Positions 29,290-41,535 of a stretch of 64,000 nt of DNA are shown here, piece by piece. This DNA comes from Azorinus chamasolen (taxonomy: Eukaryota; Mollusca; Bivalvia; Cardiida; Solecurtidae), in NCBI GenBank assembly GCA_963576725.1, contig OY755246.1, forward strand, positions 78,313,475 to 78,377,474, given 5' to 3'. The notes beneath the pieces were generated by a model. That model was not told the DNA's origin, did no database searches, and was given only the letters and a program-made list of their open reading frames with translations. The position numbers and the translations under genes were made by a program. How positions within the stretch are numbered: the stretch's first letter is position 1; the number at the start of each line of letters is the position of its first letter.

Positions 29290-29490
29290 TAACCCTTTCG
29301 TTCATATTTATAAACACCTTTTCACACATTTGCAAACAGAGAAGACCCAGATGAGATGGTCCAAGGAGCTTGAAGCATAGCTGTCATTCTACATTAACCC
29401 TTTCCTTAATATACACACAATTTCTGTAGAAGCTGTCTGACTAGGGCCGGTTCTGTTTGCGTATGAAACATTCTACACCGCTGAACATCA
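29290..29490. mobile_element. Two truncated family-1 MITE pieces
   Basis: TTAACCCTTTCGTTCAT with AAACAGAGAAGACCCAG at 29290-29370, and TTAACCCTTTCCTTAAT with GAAGCTGTCTGACTAGGG at about 29395-29490. Each has lost one half. Confidence 0.6.
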
Positions 29491-29500
29491 ATATTTCCAA

Positions 29501-29752
29501 TTTAACCCTTTCCCTGTTCTATGTTCAGTACAAAATTCAATACCTACTGAATATTCATGGACAAAATAGTTATAATGAAAGCTGGAAGGGGGAACAATGT
29601 AGCCATTTTAGAACCTAAAGAAAAAGATCTATCAAATTCCATCAGCAAACAGAGCAGACCCTGATCAGACGCCTCCTCTAGGAGCCGTCTGATCTGGGTC
29701 TACTCTGTTTGCAACTGCGTGAAAACACATGTATATGAGGGAAAGGGAGGGA
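29501..29752. mobile_element. TTAA MITE family 1, well preserved
   Basis: TTAACCCTTTCCCTGTTC, CAATACCTACTGAATATTC, stem AACAGAGCAGACCCTGATC with GATCTGGGTCTACTCTG, end GAGGGAAAGGGA without the final TTAA. Confidence 0.8.
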
Positions 29753-30300
29753 TCTTACAAATTGGACCTTACAAATTAGTTTGAGACAACAGAGATTCGA
29801 GTCATCGAATCAGAACAATTTCTCAAGTTCTGCATTAAACTTTCAAATATGTTTTTAGATAGGCATAGTGATGCATTTTAGATTGTAGATTGTATTGTAA
29901 ATTTTGGAAGGACCAAAATTTTAGTCCTTCCGAAGCTTGAGTTATCAGAGTTTGAGTTATTGAAGTTCAAAGTCTGTAGATCTGATCCCAGAAATTTTTT
30001 CCAGAAATATTTTCCTTAAGTTGTCCTTAGGTTAAAATATTTCTAAGGAGCTTTATGAATATGGTCCCAGATCTATATTGTTTCATTAGCAAACAAAGTA
30101 GACCCTAATCAGACGGCTCATAAAGGAGCAATCTTATCTGGATCTACTTTTGAATGCACATATCTTGTGTGAAAAGAGCGCTATATAAATGTGGTATAAT
30201 AATAATACTCTCTTTGCAAAGGCATTTAATGGTGTACAGATCTATGGAGGAACCAGTTTAAAACTCTTTAAAACAACCATACATGTACACAATTAAACCC
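29753..30300. other. Intergenic stretch with a decayed family-1 MITE
   Basis: 29753-30040 shows nothing recognisable apart from a short TTGGAAGGACC / GGTCCTTCC-like dyad near 29910. 30060-30260 holds GCAAACAAAGTAGACCCTAA and AAGGAGCAATCTTATCTGG, a worn family-1 copy. Confidence 0.5.
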
Positions 30301-30304
30301 TTCA

Positions 30305-30480
30305 AAACTGGAACTTAGAAGAATTTAGACCTTTTTAGGCAGGTGACTGATTAATACAGATTGCAGAGTAGATGTCATGCAGAAAGATTCCAAAAGAGCT
30401 TTCTGCATGATATTCAACCTGCGTTAAGCTACCACCTGTCAGTATTAATTGTAACATCCAGTTTAGAGGGATTTTACTGA
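30305..30480. mobile_element. TA-type MITE family 4
   Basis: GGCAGGTGACTGATTAATAC, CATGCAGAAAG / CTTTCTGCATG hairpin, GTTAAGCTACCACCTG, end GAGGGATTTTACTG. Confidence 0.7.
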
Positions 30481-30567
30481 ATATCAAACTGTTCAAACAC
30501 TCAGGTCTTCTACTCAAAAGCATTCAAAATATCTAGAGTGACCAATGGAAGTTCATTTGTCGGTCTG

Positions 30568-31515
30568 TAACCCTTTCCCTGTTCAATATTTATATAAGAA
30601 ATAAAGACATCATGAATATCTATCAGCTGATTTTTTTATAATGGCATATGTTCATAAGGTGTTTTCGCAAATTGGTATTGGTGGAAAATCAGAAATATAT
30701 TATTTCAAACCAGAGACATTGACCAGACTGCTCCCACAGGAGTCATCTCATCTGGGTCTACTCTGTTTGCACAGGAGTGAAAAAAGTCATTTAATGAAGG
30801 AAAAGTGTAGTGACTAAATACAGAACTACAGAACTTCCAGTTTGGCCTTCATGTTGCATAGTAATGTCACCTGTTTAACCCTTTTAAGATTTGTGTCATT
30901 ATTTCTTACATGAATGTTCAAATAGAGCAGATCCTGATCAGACGGCTCCTATAGGAGCCGCCCAATCTGGGTTTACTCTGTTTGCAAATGCCTGAAAACA
31001 CGTTTATATGCGGGAAAGGGTTAACACTTTTAAGATTTATGATGTCATTATTTCTTACATGAATGTTAATGGAGTAAAGGGTAAACAACATGAAGACACT
31101 TGCTGACCTGAATATTCATGGAATAACGTGTTAAAAGATAGGGGCATACACAGTTACAAATATCATCTGACAGATAATTATTAACATGTACGGTAAAGCC
31201 CCTCTACAGTGACCAACTCAGTGAATAAACATGATGGTCTTTAAAATCAGGCGCTGTCCTATAGGAGCTGTCTGATCTAGGTCTTCTCTGTTTGCAAATG
31301 CTTGATAAAGTGTTTATATGATGAGAAGGGTTAATAGATAGGGACTTGCACACTTACAGTTATCAGCTGGAAGATAACACTTGAAACTTGAAATAATACT
31401 TGAAATAAACCATTTTGTCTACATGTAATATGTACAAGATGTGATTTAACCCTTTACTCCATTAATACTCATGTGAAAAATAATGGCATCATGAATATTA
31501 ATAAGACACCCGTAT
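30568..31515. other. Cluster of family-1 MITE copies, several truncated
   Basis: Recognisable cores at about 30700-30815 (GACCAGACTGCTCCC), 30925-31022 (GATCAGACGGCTCCTATAGG, GGGAAAGGGTTAA), 31240-31335 (CTATAGGAGCTGTCTGATC) and a left end TTAACCCTTTACTCCATTA at 31446. No coding sequence. Confidence 0.65.
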
Positions 31516-31826
31516 TAACCCATTTGCGCTCAGTGGATTCTTACATGTTTATATAACGAATTAGTCCATGTTTGATAAAATTCCGCCAGTAAATCGTGAA
31601 GTCTATTCTCGCTGAAATTACGGGAGAGCGATAACCCGTGCATATGTAAACCATACAATCACGAGTGTGTCCATGCATAGTTGCTTAGCGAGACACGTGC
31701 TGAGGATAAACCCGTGCAATGCCGATGATAGAAATAGAAATGTTACGAATTTTTATTAATGCAGTTCAGGATCAAGGTCAAATTGTTCGAGCTATTATAT
31801 GGGATCATGGGCACAAATGGGTTAAT
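31514..31826. mobile_element. TTAACCCATTTGCGC element, about 310 bp
   Basis: Left TTAACCCATTTGCGCTCAG, right GGGCACAAATGGGTTAA, TTAA at both ends. It interrupts a family-1 MITE whose left end is at 31446. The interior (CCCGTGCATATGTAAACC; GAGACACGTGC) is unlike families 1-3. Confidence 0.7.
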
Positions 31827-32099
31827 AAAATAATTTTATAAGTGCATACAAATATAAAAATTTGTGGTCATGGCAAAAACTATAAAAATCAAACAGTATT
31901 ATAAATGTCACAATACAATAACCAACACATCAAGACCAGAGTGTATAACTATTGTAAACATATTTTAAGGTCTGATTACCTTGATATACAGTTTGAAACA
32001 AGATCAGATACTGAGTATAGCAACAAAAGAATCTGAACTATGAACACTTGGATCACAATTTTGTTAAAACAAATACATGTATCCATTTTTAACAAGAGT

Positions 32100-33320
32100 A
32101 CCACATATAACTCTGTAAAGACAAACTGAATGAACCTCAAAATATACTCGGCTTCAGATTTTGTTGCTTAAAACATTTGTGTTAAGTTTCATTAATATCA
32201 TTTTAATAGTTTTCCCAAAAAACAACAGACAAACTAAAAGTTGACCGACAAACAAAGCAACGAACACACAAAGTTCAAGGACCACAACTTTAGAATAAAA
32301 TGACATATCAAAATCCCCGCAATATATGTGAAAATTCATATTAAGGTTTAACCATATAAAAAATTGAAGTAAATATCATTTCAAACGAAAACGTTATGGC
32401 CATCCTCATATTTGCATTATTTTTTTAAGTGCAAGGGCCGTAACTCCGAAATGACAAATCAAATGAACCTCAGAATCGACTCAGCTTCAGATCTTAATGC
32501 ATTAAACATTTGTGTGACGTTTCATTAATATCTCTCAAATAGTTTTCCCAGAAAACAGCTAACTATTTGCATGTATTTGCATTCTTTTTTAAGGACAAGG
32601 GCTGTACCTCTGAAACAAAAAATCAAATGAACCTCAGAATCGACCCAGAGTCAGATCTTGATGCATTAAACATTTGTTTGAAGTTTCACTAATATCTCTC
32701 AAATAGTTTTCCCAAAACCAGCTGACAAACTATTTGCATGAATTTGCATTATTTTTTTAAGGACAAGGGACATAACTCTGAAACGAAAAAGCAAATGGAC
32801 CTCAGAATTAAGTAAGCTTCAGATCTTGATGCATTGAACATTTGTGTGAAGTTTCATTAATATCTGTCAAACAGTTTTCCCAGAAAATAGCAGACAAACT
32901 ATTTGCATGTATTTGCATTATTTTTAAGGACAAGGGCCATAACTCTGAAATAAAAAATCAAATGTACCTCAGAATCAATTCAACTTCAGATCTTGATGCA
33001 TTAAACATTTGTGTGAAGTTTCATTAATATCTGTCAAATAGCTTTTCCAGAAAATAGCGGACAAACTATTTGCATGTACATGTATTTGCATTATTTTTTT
33101 AAGGACAAGGGCCATAACTCTGAAACAAAATATCAAAATTACCTCAGAATCAATTCAGCTTCAGATATTGATGCATTGAACATTTATGTGAAGTTTCATT
33201 AATATCTGTCAAATTGTTTTCCCAGAAAACAGCTTACAAACAAAATGTTGACGGACGAACGAATGAACGAACGGATGGATGGACAAGGCCATGCCAATAT
33301 ACGACTACCTTTATTAGGTG
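32100..33320. mobile_element. Pearl-like tandem-core element, about 160-bp monomer
   Basis: About seven units with AAGGACAAGGGCCATAACTC, CTTCAGATCTTGATGCATT and TGTGAAGTTTCATTAATATC. They are followed at about 33249-33282 by a CGGACGAACGAATG microsatellite and a right end ATTAGGTGGGCGTATAAAA. Core - ACGR microsatellite - TATA-containing end is the layout described for bivalve pearl elements. No protein is encoded. Confidence 0.75.
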
Positions 33321-33339
33321 GGCGTATAAAAACTGAGTT

Positions 33340-33665
33340 TAACCTTGCTCCACTTAAAAGAACTTTTTCAAATCTTGCCAACAGAGTAGACCCAAATCAG
33401 AAGGCTCCTATAGGAGCCACCTGATAAGAGTATGCTGTTTGCTTATGACATTATAATAGATCTGACTCTGCAGTTTCTCCCAATAATAATAATGGTAATA
33501 TTTATTAGCTTAATTCTTATAGTGCATATGTACACAAGATTGTTCCGTAGTGGCAGAATCTAAGACTCGGATTATAGTTTTATCTTTACTGGGGCTGTCT
33601 GATCTGGGTCTACTCTGTTTTGAAAAGCATGAAAATGCTTTAATATGAGTATAATGGCTGAGGGT
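33340..33665. other. Truncated family-1 MITE pieces
   Basis: CCAACAGAGTAGACCCAAATC, CTATAGGAGCCACCTGATAAG and, near 33590, GGGGCTGTCTGATCTGGG with GTCTACTCTGTTTTG. Nothing else recognised. Confidence 0.6.
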
Positions 33666-33818
33666 TTCTTCAATACATGTACTTGTTATCATTACAGAAA
33701 GTATTTACAACAGTTTTGTACACAGCCCTAAATATTATACATGCCATGACAAGAGGAACATTTAACCTATAACCTGCTCAATAAGTTAAACTGACACCGC
33801 CCAAGCTGAATAATAATT

Positions 33819-34085
33819 AACCCTTTCCCTGTTCTGTACTCTTGTAAAAAATAATGACATCATGAATATTAGCTATAATTTTATAATACATATATAAAAT
33901 ATAAATTTTTCAAGGGATATATTATTTTGCTTTGACAAAAAGTTTAGAATCAGATCTATATCATGTCAAAAGCAAACAGAGGAGAACCTGATCAGACAGC
34001 TCCTATAGGAGTCATTTGATCTAGGTCTTCTTTGTTTGCAAATGCATTAAAAATCATTAATATGAATTTTAAGGAAAGGGTTAAA
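33819..34085. mobile_element. TTAA MITE family 1
   Basis: TTAACCCTTTCCCTGTTC to GGAAAGGGTTAA; ATGACATCATGAATATTAG; stem AACAGAGGAGAACCTGATC with GATCTAGGTCTTCTTTG; loop AGCTCCTATAGGAG. Confidence 0.8.
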
Positions 34086-34255
34086 GAAAAATATTGTATA
34101 TGTATCAAAATTTATCATTGGATGAAAACTGTGGAGACTTGGTCTACATTGTTTGCAAAGGTCTTACATACTCGATTCCCACACTCTAAGGATACAAGTG
34201 GTAAAACAGTGTAGACCTAGATCAGTCTAATATACAGGCACTGTTCTGAGCCAGT

Positions 34256-34640
34256 TAAATCCTTTACTCCATGAATATGCACATACAACATGCTGACATT
34301 ATGAATATTAATTAGATTTTTATAATAGCACATGGACACAGGAACTTTTGGCCATGGTAGAAACTATAGAACCATATCTATACTATATCATAAGCAAACA
34401 GAGTGGATACAGGTCAAATGCCTCCTACAAGAGCCGTTTGATCTGGGTCTACTCTGTTTGCAAAGGTCTAAAAAAGGAGTATTCCCTGGAGTAACGGGTT
34501 TATATTGACTGAAACACTAATAGTTTGATAATAGGTATTGGCAAAGCATGTAGACCAAGATCAGAGGTCACTAACAGAAACCCTCTGTTCAGGGTCTGTG
34601 CTGTTTGCAATTCAAAAACATGTTCAGCATTCAAAGGGTT
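34256..34640. mobile_element. Two family-1 TTAA MITE copies
   Basis: First (34256-34502): CCTTTACTCCATGAATATG, GGCCATGGTAGAAACTATAG, GATCTGGGTCTACTCTGTTT, end GTAACGGGTTTA. Second (about 34535-34641): GGCAAAGCATGTAGACCAAG and CAGGGTCTGTGCTGTTTGC, end AAAGGGTTAA. Confidence 0.7.
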
Positions 34641-34914
34641 AAATAGTTCTACTCATGGCTAATCCCAAATGCTAATAAAACATACAATAGGTATGTACAT
34701 ACAATTTACAATGGATAATTGGTGAATGATTGTGATACTGATTTACATTGTGTACAACAAAATAAAACATTGTTCCAATTATTGATCATGAATCTAAATT
34801 AACAAAGAAGTCAAAATACTTTACATAAAAACTAGTTTTACATTAATTCTATAACCCTCTAAGCACTAGCTAATAAATATTATATCAGGAGTCATGACAA
34901 TGTTTATATATTAC

Positions 34915-35121
34915 AGTAGAACCTGTCATAAGTGGCCATTCATTTACTGAATATAGGAGTCTTAATAAGCAGGTGGTTGCTTAATGCAGGGCAAAAGTAA
35001 TGCAGAATATCCTATTTTTAATTACTTTTGACCTGAATTAAGCTACCATCTGCCTTACAGACCCATAATTTATTGGACCTCTTTTTGATGGCTGCTTAAG
35101 ACAGATTCTAGTATTCTACTG
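34915..35121. mobile_element. TA-flanked MITE family 4, complete
   Basis: TA|CAGTAGAACCTG at the left and GTATTCTACTG|TA at the right, 207 bp; interior GCAGGTGGTTGCTTAATGC and TTAAGCTACCATCTGCC. TA target duplication is visible. Confidence 0.85.
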
Positions 35122-35129
35122 TATTTTAA

Positions 35130-35387
35130 CACTTAACCCTTCCCTGTTCTATCTTTACTCCGAATTTCGATACCTACAGAATATTCATGGTAAAATGGTT
35201 AAAATCAAATATGGAAGGTGGAAAGTTGTAACCATTTTAGAAAGTAAAGAAACAGATATTTCAAATTCCAATAGCAAACAGAGATGACCCTGATCAGACG
35301 TGAGACAGCTCCTATGGGAGACATCTGATCTGGGTCTACTCTGTTGTAGTGTGTTAAAACACGTTTATATGAACGAAAAGGTTAAGA
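35130..35387. mobile_element. TTAA MITE family 1
   Basis: TTAACCCTTCCCTGTTC, GATACCTACAGAATATTC, GAGATGACCCTGATCAGACG, GATCTGGGTCTACTCTG, end GAAAAGGTTAA. Confidence 0.75.
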
Positions 35388-36225
35388 TGCCAATCATCAG
35401 TTATAAATGTACACAGTCTATATAAAGGAGATTTGAAATACACAATTAATAGGTATGTACAGACAAACTACAAAACTTGAAAAGGATAATAAGAGATACA
35501 AAACTAAACCTGCCCAATTACTGATCATGAACCCGAACCAAACCAAAATGCTTTTTGATAGCCGCTTAAGACAGATTCTACGGTTTTTAAACTCTTAAGA
35601 TAGCAGTAATGTACATCGCTTACATAAAGGGCATATTGAAATATACATCATAGGTACATCTATGTAAAGACAAACTACAAAGGATAATAACAGATGCTCA
35701 AAACTAAACCGGCCCAATTATTGATCATGAGCCGAAACTAATTAACATAAATTTAGAATTCAAAATTCTTGATTTGTTATAAAAATCTTGTTTACATAAT
35801 TAATTAATTTGTAACCCTATATATGTTAGATAAGATTATCCCAGGACAAGGTTTATATATACATGTATTTAACTCTTCCAAGCCTGCATTGTTACAATGG
35901 AATAGCCCATTAGTGTTTAACTAAATAATCCACTCAGTATGAGAGGCTTAAACTTGCTAGAGGATTTTGCAGGTAAACAGCTAGTGCAGACCATGATCAG
36001 AGGGCTCCTTCAGGAGCCTTGATCTGGGTCCACCCTGTTTGCAAACGAGTCTGCATGTTTGTCCGTGCTGATATGGTTAAAGTCTAAGGTAGCTAGACAC
36101 TCAGACAGTTATGTACATATACACTGTTTACATAAAGGAGATAACGAATATATATCTATAACCCACACAATGCAATCTTGCACAATCTTCATGTGACACA
36201 TTTGATATATGCAGTTCAAACTAGA
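35388..36225. other. Non-coding stretch with a short direct duplication and a worn MITE
   Basis: GACAAACTACAAAACTTG...CCAATTACTGATCATGA (35460-35530) and GACAAACTACAAAGG...CCAATTATTGATCATGA (35660-35730) are diverged copies of one about 200-bp segment. 35870-36082 is a decayed family-1 MITE (GGGCTCCTTCAGGAGCC). No coding sequence. Confidence 0.55.
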
Positions 36226-38087
36226 ACTATCACTAAAGGTGATGAATACCCCCACACGGCAGCCTTGATTGCAAATTCAAGTTTTGAACATGTAACAGGA
36301 CCAAATAACAAAAATACCCAAAGTTCAAATAGAGAAAATTCTGTAATTTATGCCACGTATCAAGTGAATCAGGTTGAAATTGAAGGAGGAGTTCAAAGTA
36401 CAAGATTTTGCCTGCCAATTTCAAGGCCAAAGGTCAAGGTCAAGGTCACAGAGACATGAAATTTGTGTCTTACACATCTACTACTTCTGAGTAACATTTA
36501 TGCCAAGTATCAAGTAAATCAAGTTGAAAGTGAAGGAGGAGTTCGCCGTACAAGATTTTGCCTGCCAATTTTAAGACCAATTTCAAGGCCAAAGGTCAAG
36601 GTCACAGAGATTTTAAATTTGTGTCTTGCACATCTACTACTCCTGAGTAACATTTATGCCAAGTATCAAGTGAATCAGGTTGAAAGTGAAGGACAAGTTC
36701 AAAGTACAAGATTTTGCCTGCCAATTTCAAGACCAATTTCAAGACCAACGGTCAAGGTCAAGGTCACAGAGACTGAAATTTGTGTCTTGCACATCTACTA
36801 CTCATGAGTAGCATTTATGCCAAGTATCAAGTGAATCAGGTTGAAAGTGAAGGAGGAGTTCAAAGTACAAGATTTTGTCTGCCAATTTCAAGGCCAAAGG
36901 TCAAGGTCAAGGTCACAGAGACCTGAAATTTGTGTCTTGCACATCTACTACTCCTGAGTAACATTTATGCCAAGTATCAAGTGAATCAGGTTGAAAGTGA
37001 AGGAGGAGTTCAAAGTACAAGATTTTGCTTGCCAATTTCAAGACCAATTTCAAGGCCAAAGGTCAAGGTCAAGGTCACAGAGACCTGAAATTTGTGTCTT
37101 GCACATCTACTACTCCTGAGTAACATTTATGCCAAGTATCAAGTGAATCAGGTTGAAAGTGAAGGAGGAGTTCAAAGTACAAGATTTTGCCTGCCAATTT
37201 CAAGACCAATTTCAAGGCCAAAGGTCAAGGTCACAGAGACCTGAAATTTGTGTCTTGCACATCTACTACTCCTGGGTAACATTTATGCCAAGTATCAAGT
37301 GAATCGGGTTGAAAGTGAAGGAGGAGTTCAAAGTACAAGATTTTGCCTGCCAATTTCAAGACCAATTTCAAGGCCAAAGGTCAAGGTCAAGGTCACAGAG
37401 ACCTGAAATTTGTGTCTTGCACATCTACTACTCCTGAGTAACATTTATGCCAAGTATCAAGTGAATCAGGTTGAAAGTGAAGGAGGAGTTCAAAGTACAA
37501 GATTTTGCCTGCCAATTTCAAGACCAATTTCAAGGCCAAAGGTCAAGGTCAAGGTCACAGAGACCTGAAATTTGTGTCTTGCACATCTACTACTCCTGGG
37601 TAACATTTATGCCAAGTATCAAGTGAATCGGGTTGAAAGTGAAGGAGGAGTTCAAAGTACAAGATTTTGCCTGCCAATTTCAAGACCAATTTCAAGGCCA
37701 AAGGTCAAGGTCAAGGTCACAGAGACCTGAAATTTGTGTCTTGCACATCTACTACTCCTGAGTAACATTTATGCCAAGTATCAAGTGAATCAGGTTGAAA
37801 GTGAAGGAGGAGTTCAAAGTACAAGATTTTGCCTGCCAATTTCAAGACCAATTTCAAGGCCAAAGGTCAAGGTCAAGGTCACAGAGACCTGAATTTTGTG
37901 TCTTGCACATCTACTACTCCTGAGTAACATTTATGCCAAGTATCAAGTGAATCGGGTTGAAAGTGAAGGAGGAGTTCAAAGTACAAGATTTTGCAGACAG
38001 ACCGACCGACCAACCGACCGACCGACAGGCTGATTCCAGTATACCCCCCTCAAACTCTGTTTGTGGGGGTATAACTATCACCTTAAT
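36226..38087. mobile_element. Pearl-like element with 162-bp tandem core and hairpin end
   Basis: About ten highly similar 162-bp units (CAAGTGAATCAGGTTGAAAG; ACAAGATTTTGCCTGCC; AAGGTCAAGGTCACAGAGAC) run from 36350 to 37995. An (ACCG)n tract follows at 38004-38030, then the hairpin TATACCCCCC...GTGGGGGTATA (38040-38074). Subterminal ACTATCACTAAAGGTGAT at the left is the inverse of ACTATCACCTT at the right. All features match the pearl/HINE plan. ORFs across the units are periodic shadows. Confidence 0.85.
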
Positions 38088-38089
38088 TT

Positions 38090-38580
38090 ACCCCTTTCCT
38101 TCATATCAACATTTTTTCATACCTTTGTAAACAGATTAGACCCAGATCAGAAGGCTCATGTAGGAGCCTTCTGATCAGGGTCGGCTCAGTTTGCTGATGT
38201 GGTGGAATTATATAGATCTAATCCTATGATTTCCGTCATGGCCAAAACAAACATTTTCATATATCATGAAAATATACCATCATAAAAATTAATCAATAAA
38301 ATATTCATGACGTAGTTATTTCTTACATAAATATTCATGTGATGAAAGTGTTAACCCTTTACTTGGTCAATATTCATGAAAGAAACAATGGCATCATGGA
38401 TATTTATTAGGTCAATTTTTATAATGTAAAAATTTAAAACTGTAGAATCATATCCATATCATGTCATAAGTATACAGAGCAGAGCCTGGTCAGATGGCTC
38501 AAACAGGGGTCATCTGATCTGGGTTTTCTCTGTTTGCAAAGGTGTGAAAGCAGTTATATGAGGGAAATGGTTTGTTATGC
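38090..38580. mobile_element. Two TTAA MITE family 1 copies
   Basis: First (38090-38356, reverse): AACAGATTAGACCCAGATC, AAGGCTCATGTAGGAGCC, ATTCATGTGATGAAAGTG. Second (38353-38578): TTAACCCTTTACTTGGTC, GAGCAGAGCCTGGTCAG, GATCTGGGTTTTCTCTG. They share a TTAA. Confidence 0.75.
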
Positions 38581-39150
38581 ATGTCAGCTCAACAGAATGG
38601 GCTCTGCATGATGGGTGCCAGACAGTGCAGAAACCAATCAGAAGCCACACTTAAAAAAGTGGCAGCTGATATGATTCTACACTGTTTGCCAAGCCATAAG
38701 TGAATTTCATATAGCAGGGCTCAAACTCCACAGCAATCTGTGGTAACAATCTTCAGGGTTCCGTATAAAAAAACAAATGAAGAGAGATTTAATGTCTAGC
38801 ACACTTCATTATTTGCTGACTGCAGCCCAGTTTATTGCACATGCGTGTATGTATGGATCGATCCATCCTTCATGCCTCCTGCTGTAGATGTGGAAATGCT
38901 GTGTCCTCCGAAGACCTGAAATTATTTATAAATATTGTAATTAATTTTACATTTATAATCACACAGCTGAACATGGACACTGAGGTAGTTATAAACAGTG
39001 TAGACTGTATTCTTGGGACAGGTGTTAGTTTAATGCAGGATGAAAGATATGCAGTTATCCAAGGAGCTTTCTGCATTACTTTCATCCTATATAATACTTT
39101 ATGTGTCACTCTAGACAGGTTCTACTGTATCTCAATGTATCATCGGGTTT
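38581..39150. other. No gene recognised; worn family-4 MITE
   Basis: 38581-38930 shows nothing specific. 38975-39130 contains GGTGTTAGTTTAATGCAGG, AGGAGCTTTCTGCATTAC and ACTCTAGACAGGTTCTACTG, the remains of a family-4 MITE. A 106-codon ORF here is mostly MITE sequence and is not supported. Confidence 0.5.
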
Positions 39151-39151
39151 C

Positions 39152-39365
39152 TTAACCTTTAGCCTGCTGAGCAAATTATTATTACAGAAATTTTTATCTA
39201 CTACATTTTCAAATTTCAAGCTATAATCAATTTGTCTACCAAAATGCAATCAGGGTGTCAAACAGTTTGGATCCTGATGAGACGCCGAGTTACTCTGCGT
39301 CTCATATGGATCCTAACTGTTTGCATAGGTATTCTCTCGTCCGCCCATAGCAGGCTAAAGGTTAA
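39152..39365. mobile_element. TTAA MITE family 3, complete
   Basis: TTAACCTTTAGCCTGCTGAG at the left and AGCAGGCTAAAGGTTAA at the right. The hairpin CAAACAGTTTGGATCCTGAT / ATGGATCCTAACTGTTTGC flanks GAGACGC...GCGTCTC. TTAA at both ends. Confidence 0.9.
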
Positions 39366-40280
39366 ATGATATGGCTTCCCTTAATGACAAGTTAATTAAC
39401 ACGTTTAAACTCTTTTAGTGCAGGAAAAGAGTCACTAATGTCCCTTTGTAAACAGTATAGACCCAGATGAGGGTTACGCTTTTCATTATTTTAATCATAA
39501 ACCCCTGATTATTCATGGTAAGGTTGACCTGTTTAGATTAAATATGAAATACTCTATTTTGAGATTTCAGCGTTGAAAGGCTTTTAAAAATGTATTTTGC
39601 ATGGTATATGGTAGCATATGGCCTGTACCATTCAAGTAAAATGGATGCCACCATATGAAGTGCAGAAATCAGGTTGAGACACCAGAATCTCCTGCTATTG
39701 AATACCCTGGTTCTTTAACCTTTTCCCTATTAGTATTCATGTAAGAACTAATAATATCAGTTATCATGAGTATTTGTTAGCTTATTTTTTTATATAATGT
39801 AAACTTTTCAAGGAAGTTTTAAATTGCTTTGATAAAGCTAGTACCAGATTTATATCATGTCATAAGCAAACACAGCAGCACCTGATCAGATGGCTCCTAG
39901 TGACCATTCTGAAAATTCCAAAGCATGAAATCGGTTCTACACGTCCACCAACTTAAGACAACAATTCCATAAATATTCATTTAATTCTGAGCACTTTACA
40001 TATACATGTATGACAAACAACATTTCCCTAAAGGTTTATTCAATTCAAGAAATTTAGTTCATTGTTTACAAGTTTTTGCTACTTTTTACCTTGGTTCCCA
40101 TGATATCTGTGGCCATTTTAAATAGTCCAAGACATGAAATCAGTTCTTACACATGAAAGACAACATTTTGGTAGTTCAATTAATTCTGAGCACTTGAATT
40201 TTTTTTTCGCTTTTCCACAGTAAATTCCATGGTAGTGGTGGCCATTTTAAAGGTTCCAAGACCTGATTGCACCTCTTGAG
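39366..40280. repeat. Worn MITE plus diverged tandem units (CCAAGACATGAAATC)
   Basis: 39715-39900 is a decayed family-1 MITE. 39900-40280 has about three units of roughly 120-160 bp sharing TTCCAAGACATGAAATCAG and TTCAATTAATTCTGAGCAC. The same family continues at 43825-44230. Confidence 0.65.
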
Positions 40281-40359
40281 ATTGAGATTCACCTTCTTGA
40301 GAGGTTTGGAAAAGATTAGATAATCAGTCTCTGGGAAATTTGTTGGACAAATTCACAGC

Positions 40360-41535
40360 GAGAATAACTAAACTATCACTGAAGGTGATTATATAAATAC
40401 CCTCACAAATGTGACTATCACATGAAAAGGCTTTGCACAATTCGAAGGGGCATAACTCTGTAAGGAAAAAAGATAAACTGGAAAACTATAATTGGATGTG
40501 CGTGTCCTCTTTATGATAAAGTATCATGTCCAGTTTCATCAGATTCCAGTCAGCGTTTACTTAGAAACAGCATGGAATAAGAGTCAACAGAAGTACCAGT
40601 ACAAAACTTGTAAACAAAGGGGCTTAACTATGTAAGAAAATGAATAATCTGGAAAACTTTAACTGGATATGCATGTCCACTTTATGACAAAGCATGGCAA
40701 AACTATAATTGGATACACATGTCCTCTCTATGACAAAGCATCATGTCAAGATGCATTGGATTCCAGTGAGCAGTTGCTGAGAAACCGGGCGGAAAAAATG
40801 TCAACAGACTGACTGACAGACCAAAATTCAAGGGGCACAATTCTGTAAGGAAATAAATAAACCGTAAAACCATTATTGGATTCACATAATTATTCTCTTC
40901 ATGATAAGGTATTATGCCAAGTTTCGTACAATTAGTCGGCAGTTGCTGAGAAACCGTACGGAATAAAAGTCAACAGACTGACCAACACAAAAATTTTAAA
41001 CAAAGGGGCATATTAACTCTGTAAGGAAATCAATGAGCCTGAAAATTATAATTGGATGCACATGCCATCTTCATGATAAAGCATCATGTCAAGTGTCATT
41101 GAATTCTAGTCAGCGGTTACTGAGAAACTGTGCGGAAACAAAAGTTTACAGACCAACACAAAAAAAATAAACAAAGGGGCATAACTCTGTAAGAAAATCA
41201 CTGAGCCTGAAAATAATAATTGGATGCACATGTCCTCTTTATGATAAAGTATCATGTCAAGTTTCATTGAATTCTAGTCAGCAGTTAATGAAAAACCGCG
41301 GAAACAAACCAACAGAAAAAAATAAACAAAGGGGCATAACTCTGTAAGGAAATCACTGTGCCAGAAAATAATAAGTGGATGCACATGTCCTTTTCATGAT
41401 AAAGCATCATGCCAAGTTTCATTGAATTCTAGTCAGCGGTTACTGAGAAACCGCGCAGAAACAAAATTCAACAGACCGACCGACAAGGTGACTCCTTTAT
41501 AACCCCAAACTTTGTTTGTGGGGGTATAATAATAT
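40360..41535. mobile_element. Pearl-like element with GGGGGTATAA end
   Basis: The left subterminal ACTATCACTGAAGGTGAT is nearly the same as that of the 36226 element. Six units of about 150-190 bp (AAAGGGGCATAACTCTGTAAG; GATGCACATGTCCTC; AAGTTTCATTGAATTC) follow. Then CCGACCGACAAGGTGAC and the hairpin ATAACCCCAAAC / GTTTGTGGGGGTATAA. It shares both ends, but not the monomer, with 36226-38087. Confidence 0.8.

Noticed and set aside
36178..36807. ORFs with SRPKVKVTET-type repeats
   Set aside because: Start of the 162-bp pearl-like array; frames drift between units and are lost downstream.
38835..39155. 106-codon plus-strand ORF
   Set aside because: Much of it is a worn family-4 MITE (GGTGTTAGTTTAATGCAGG, AGGAGCTTTCTGCATTAC); no domain recognised.
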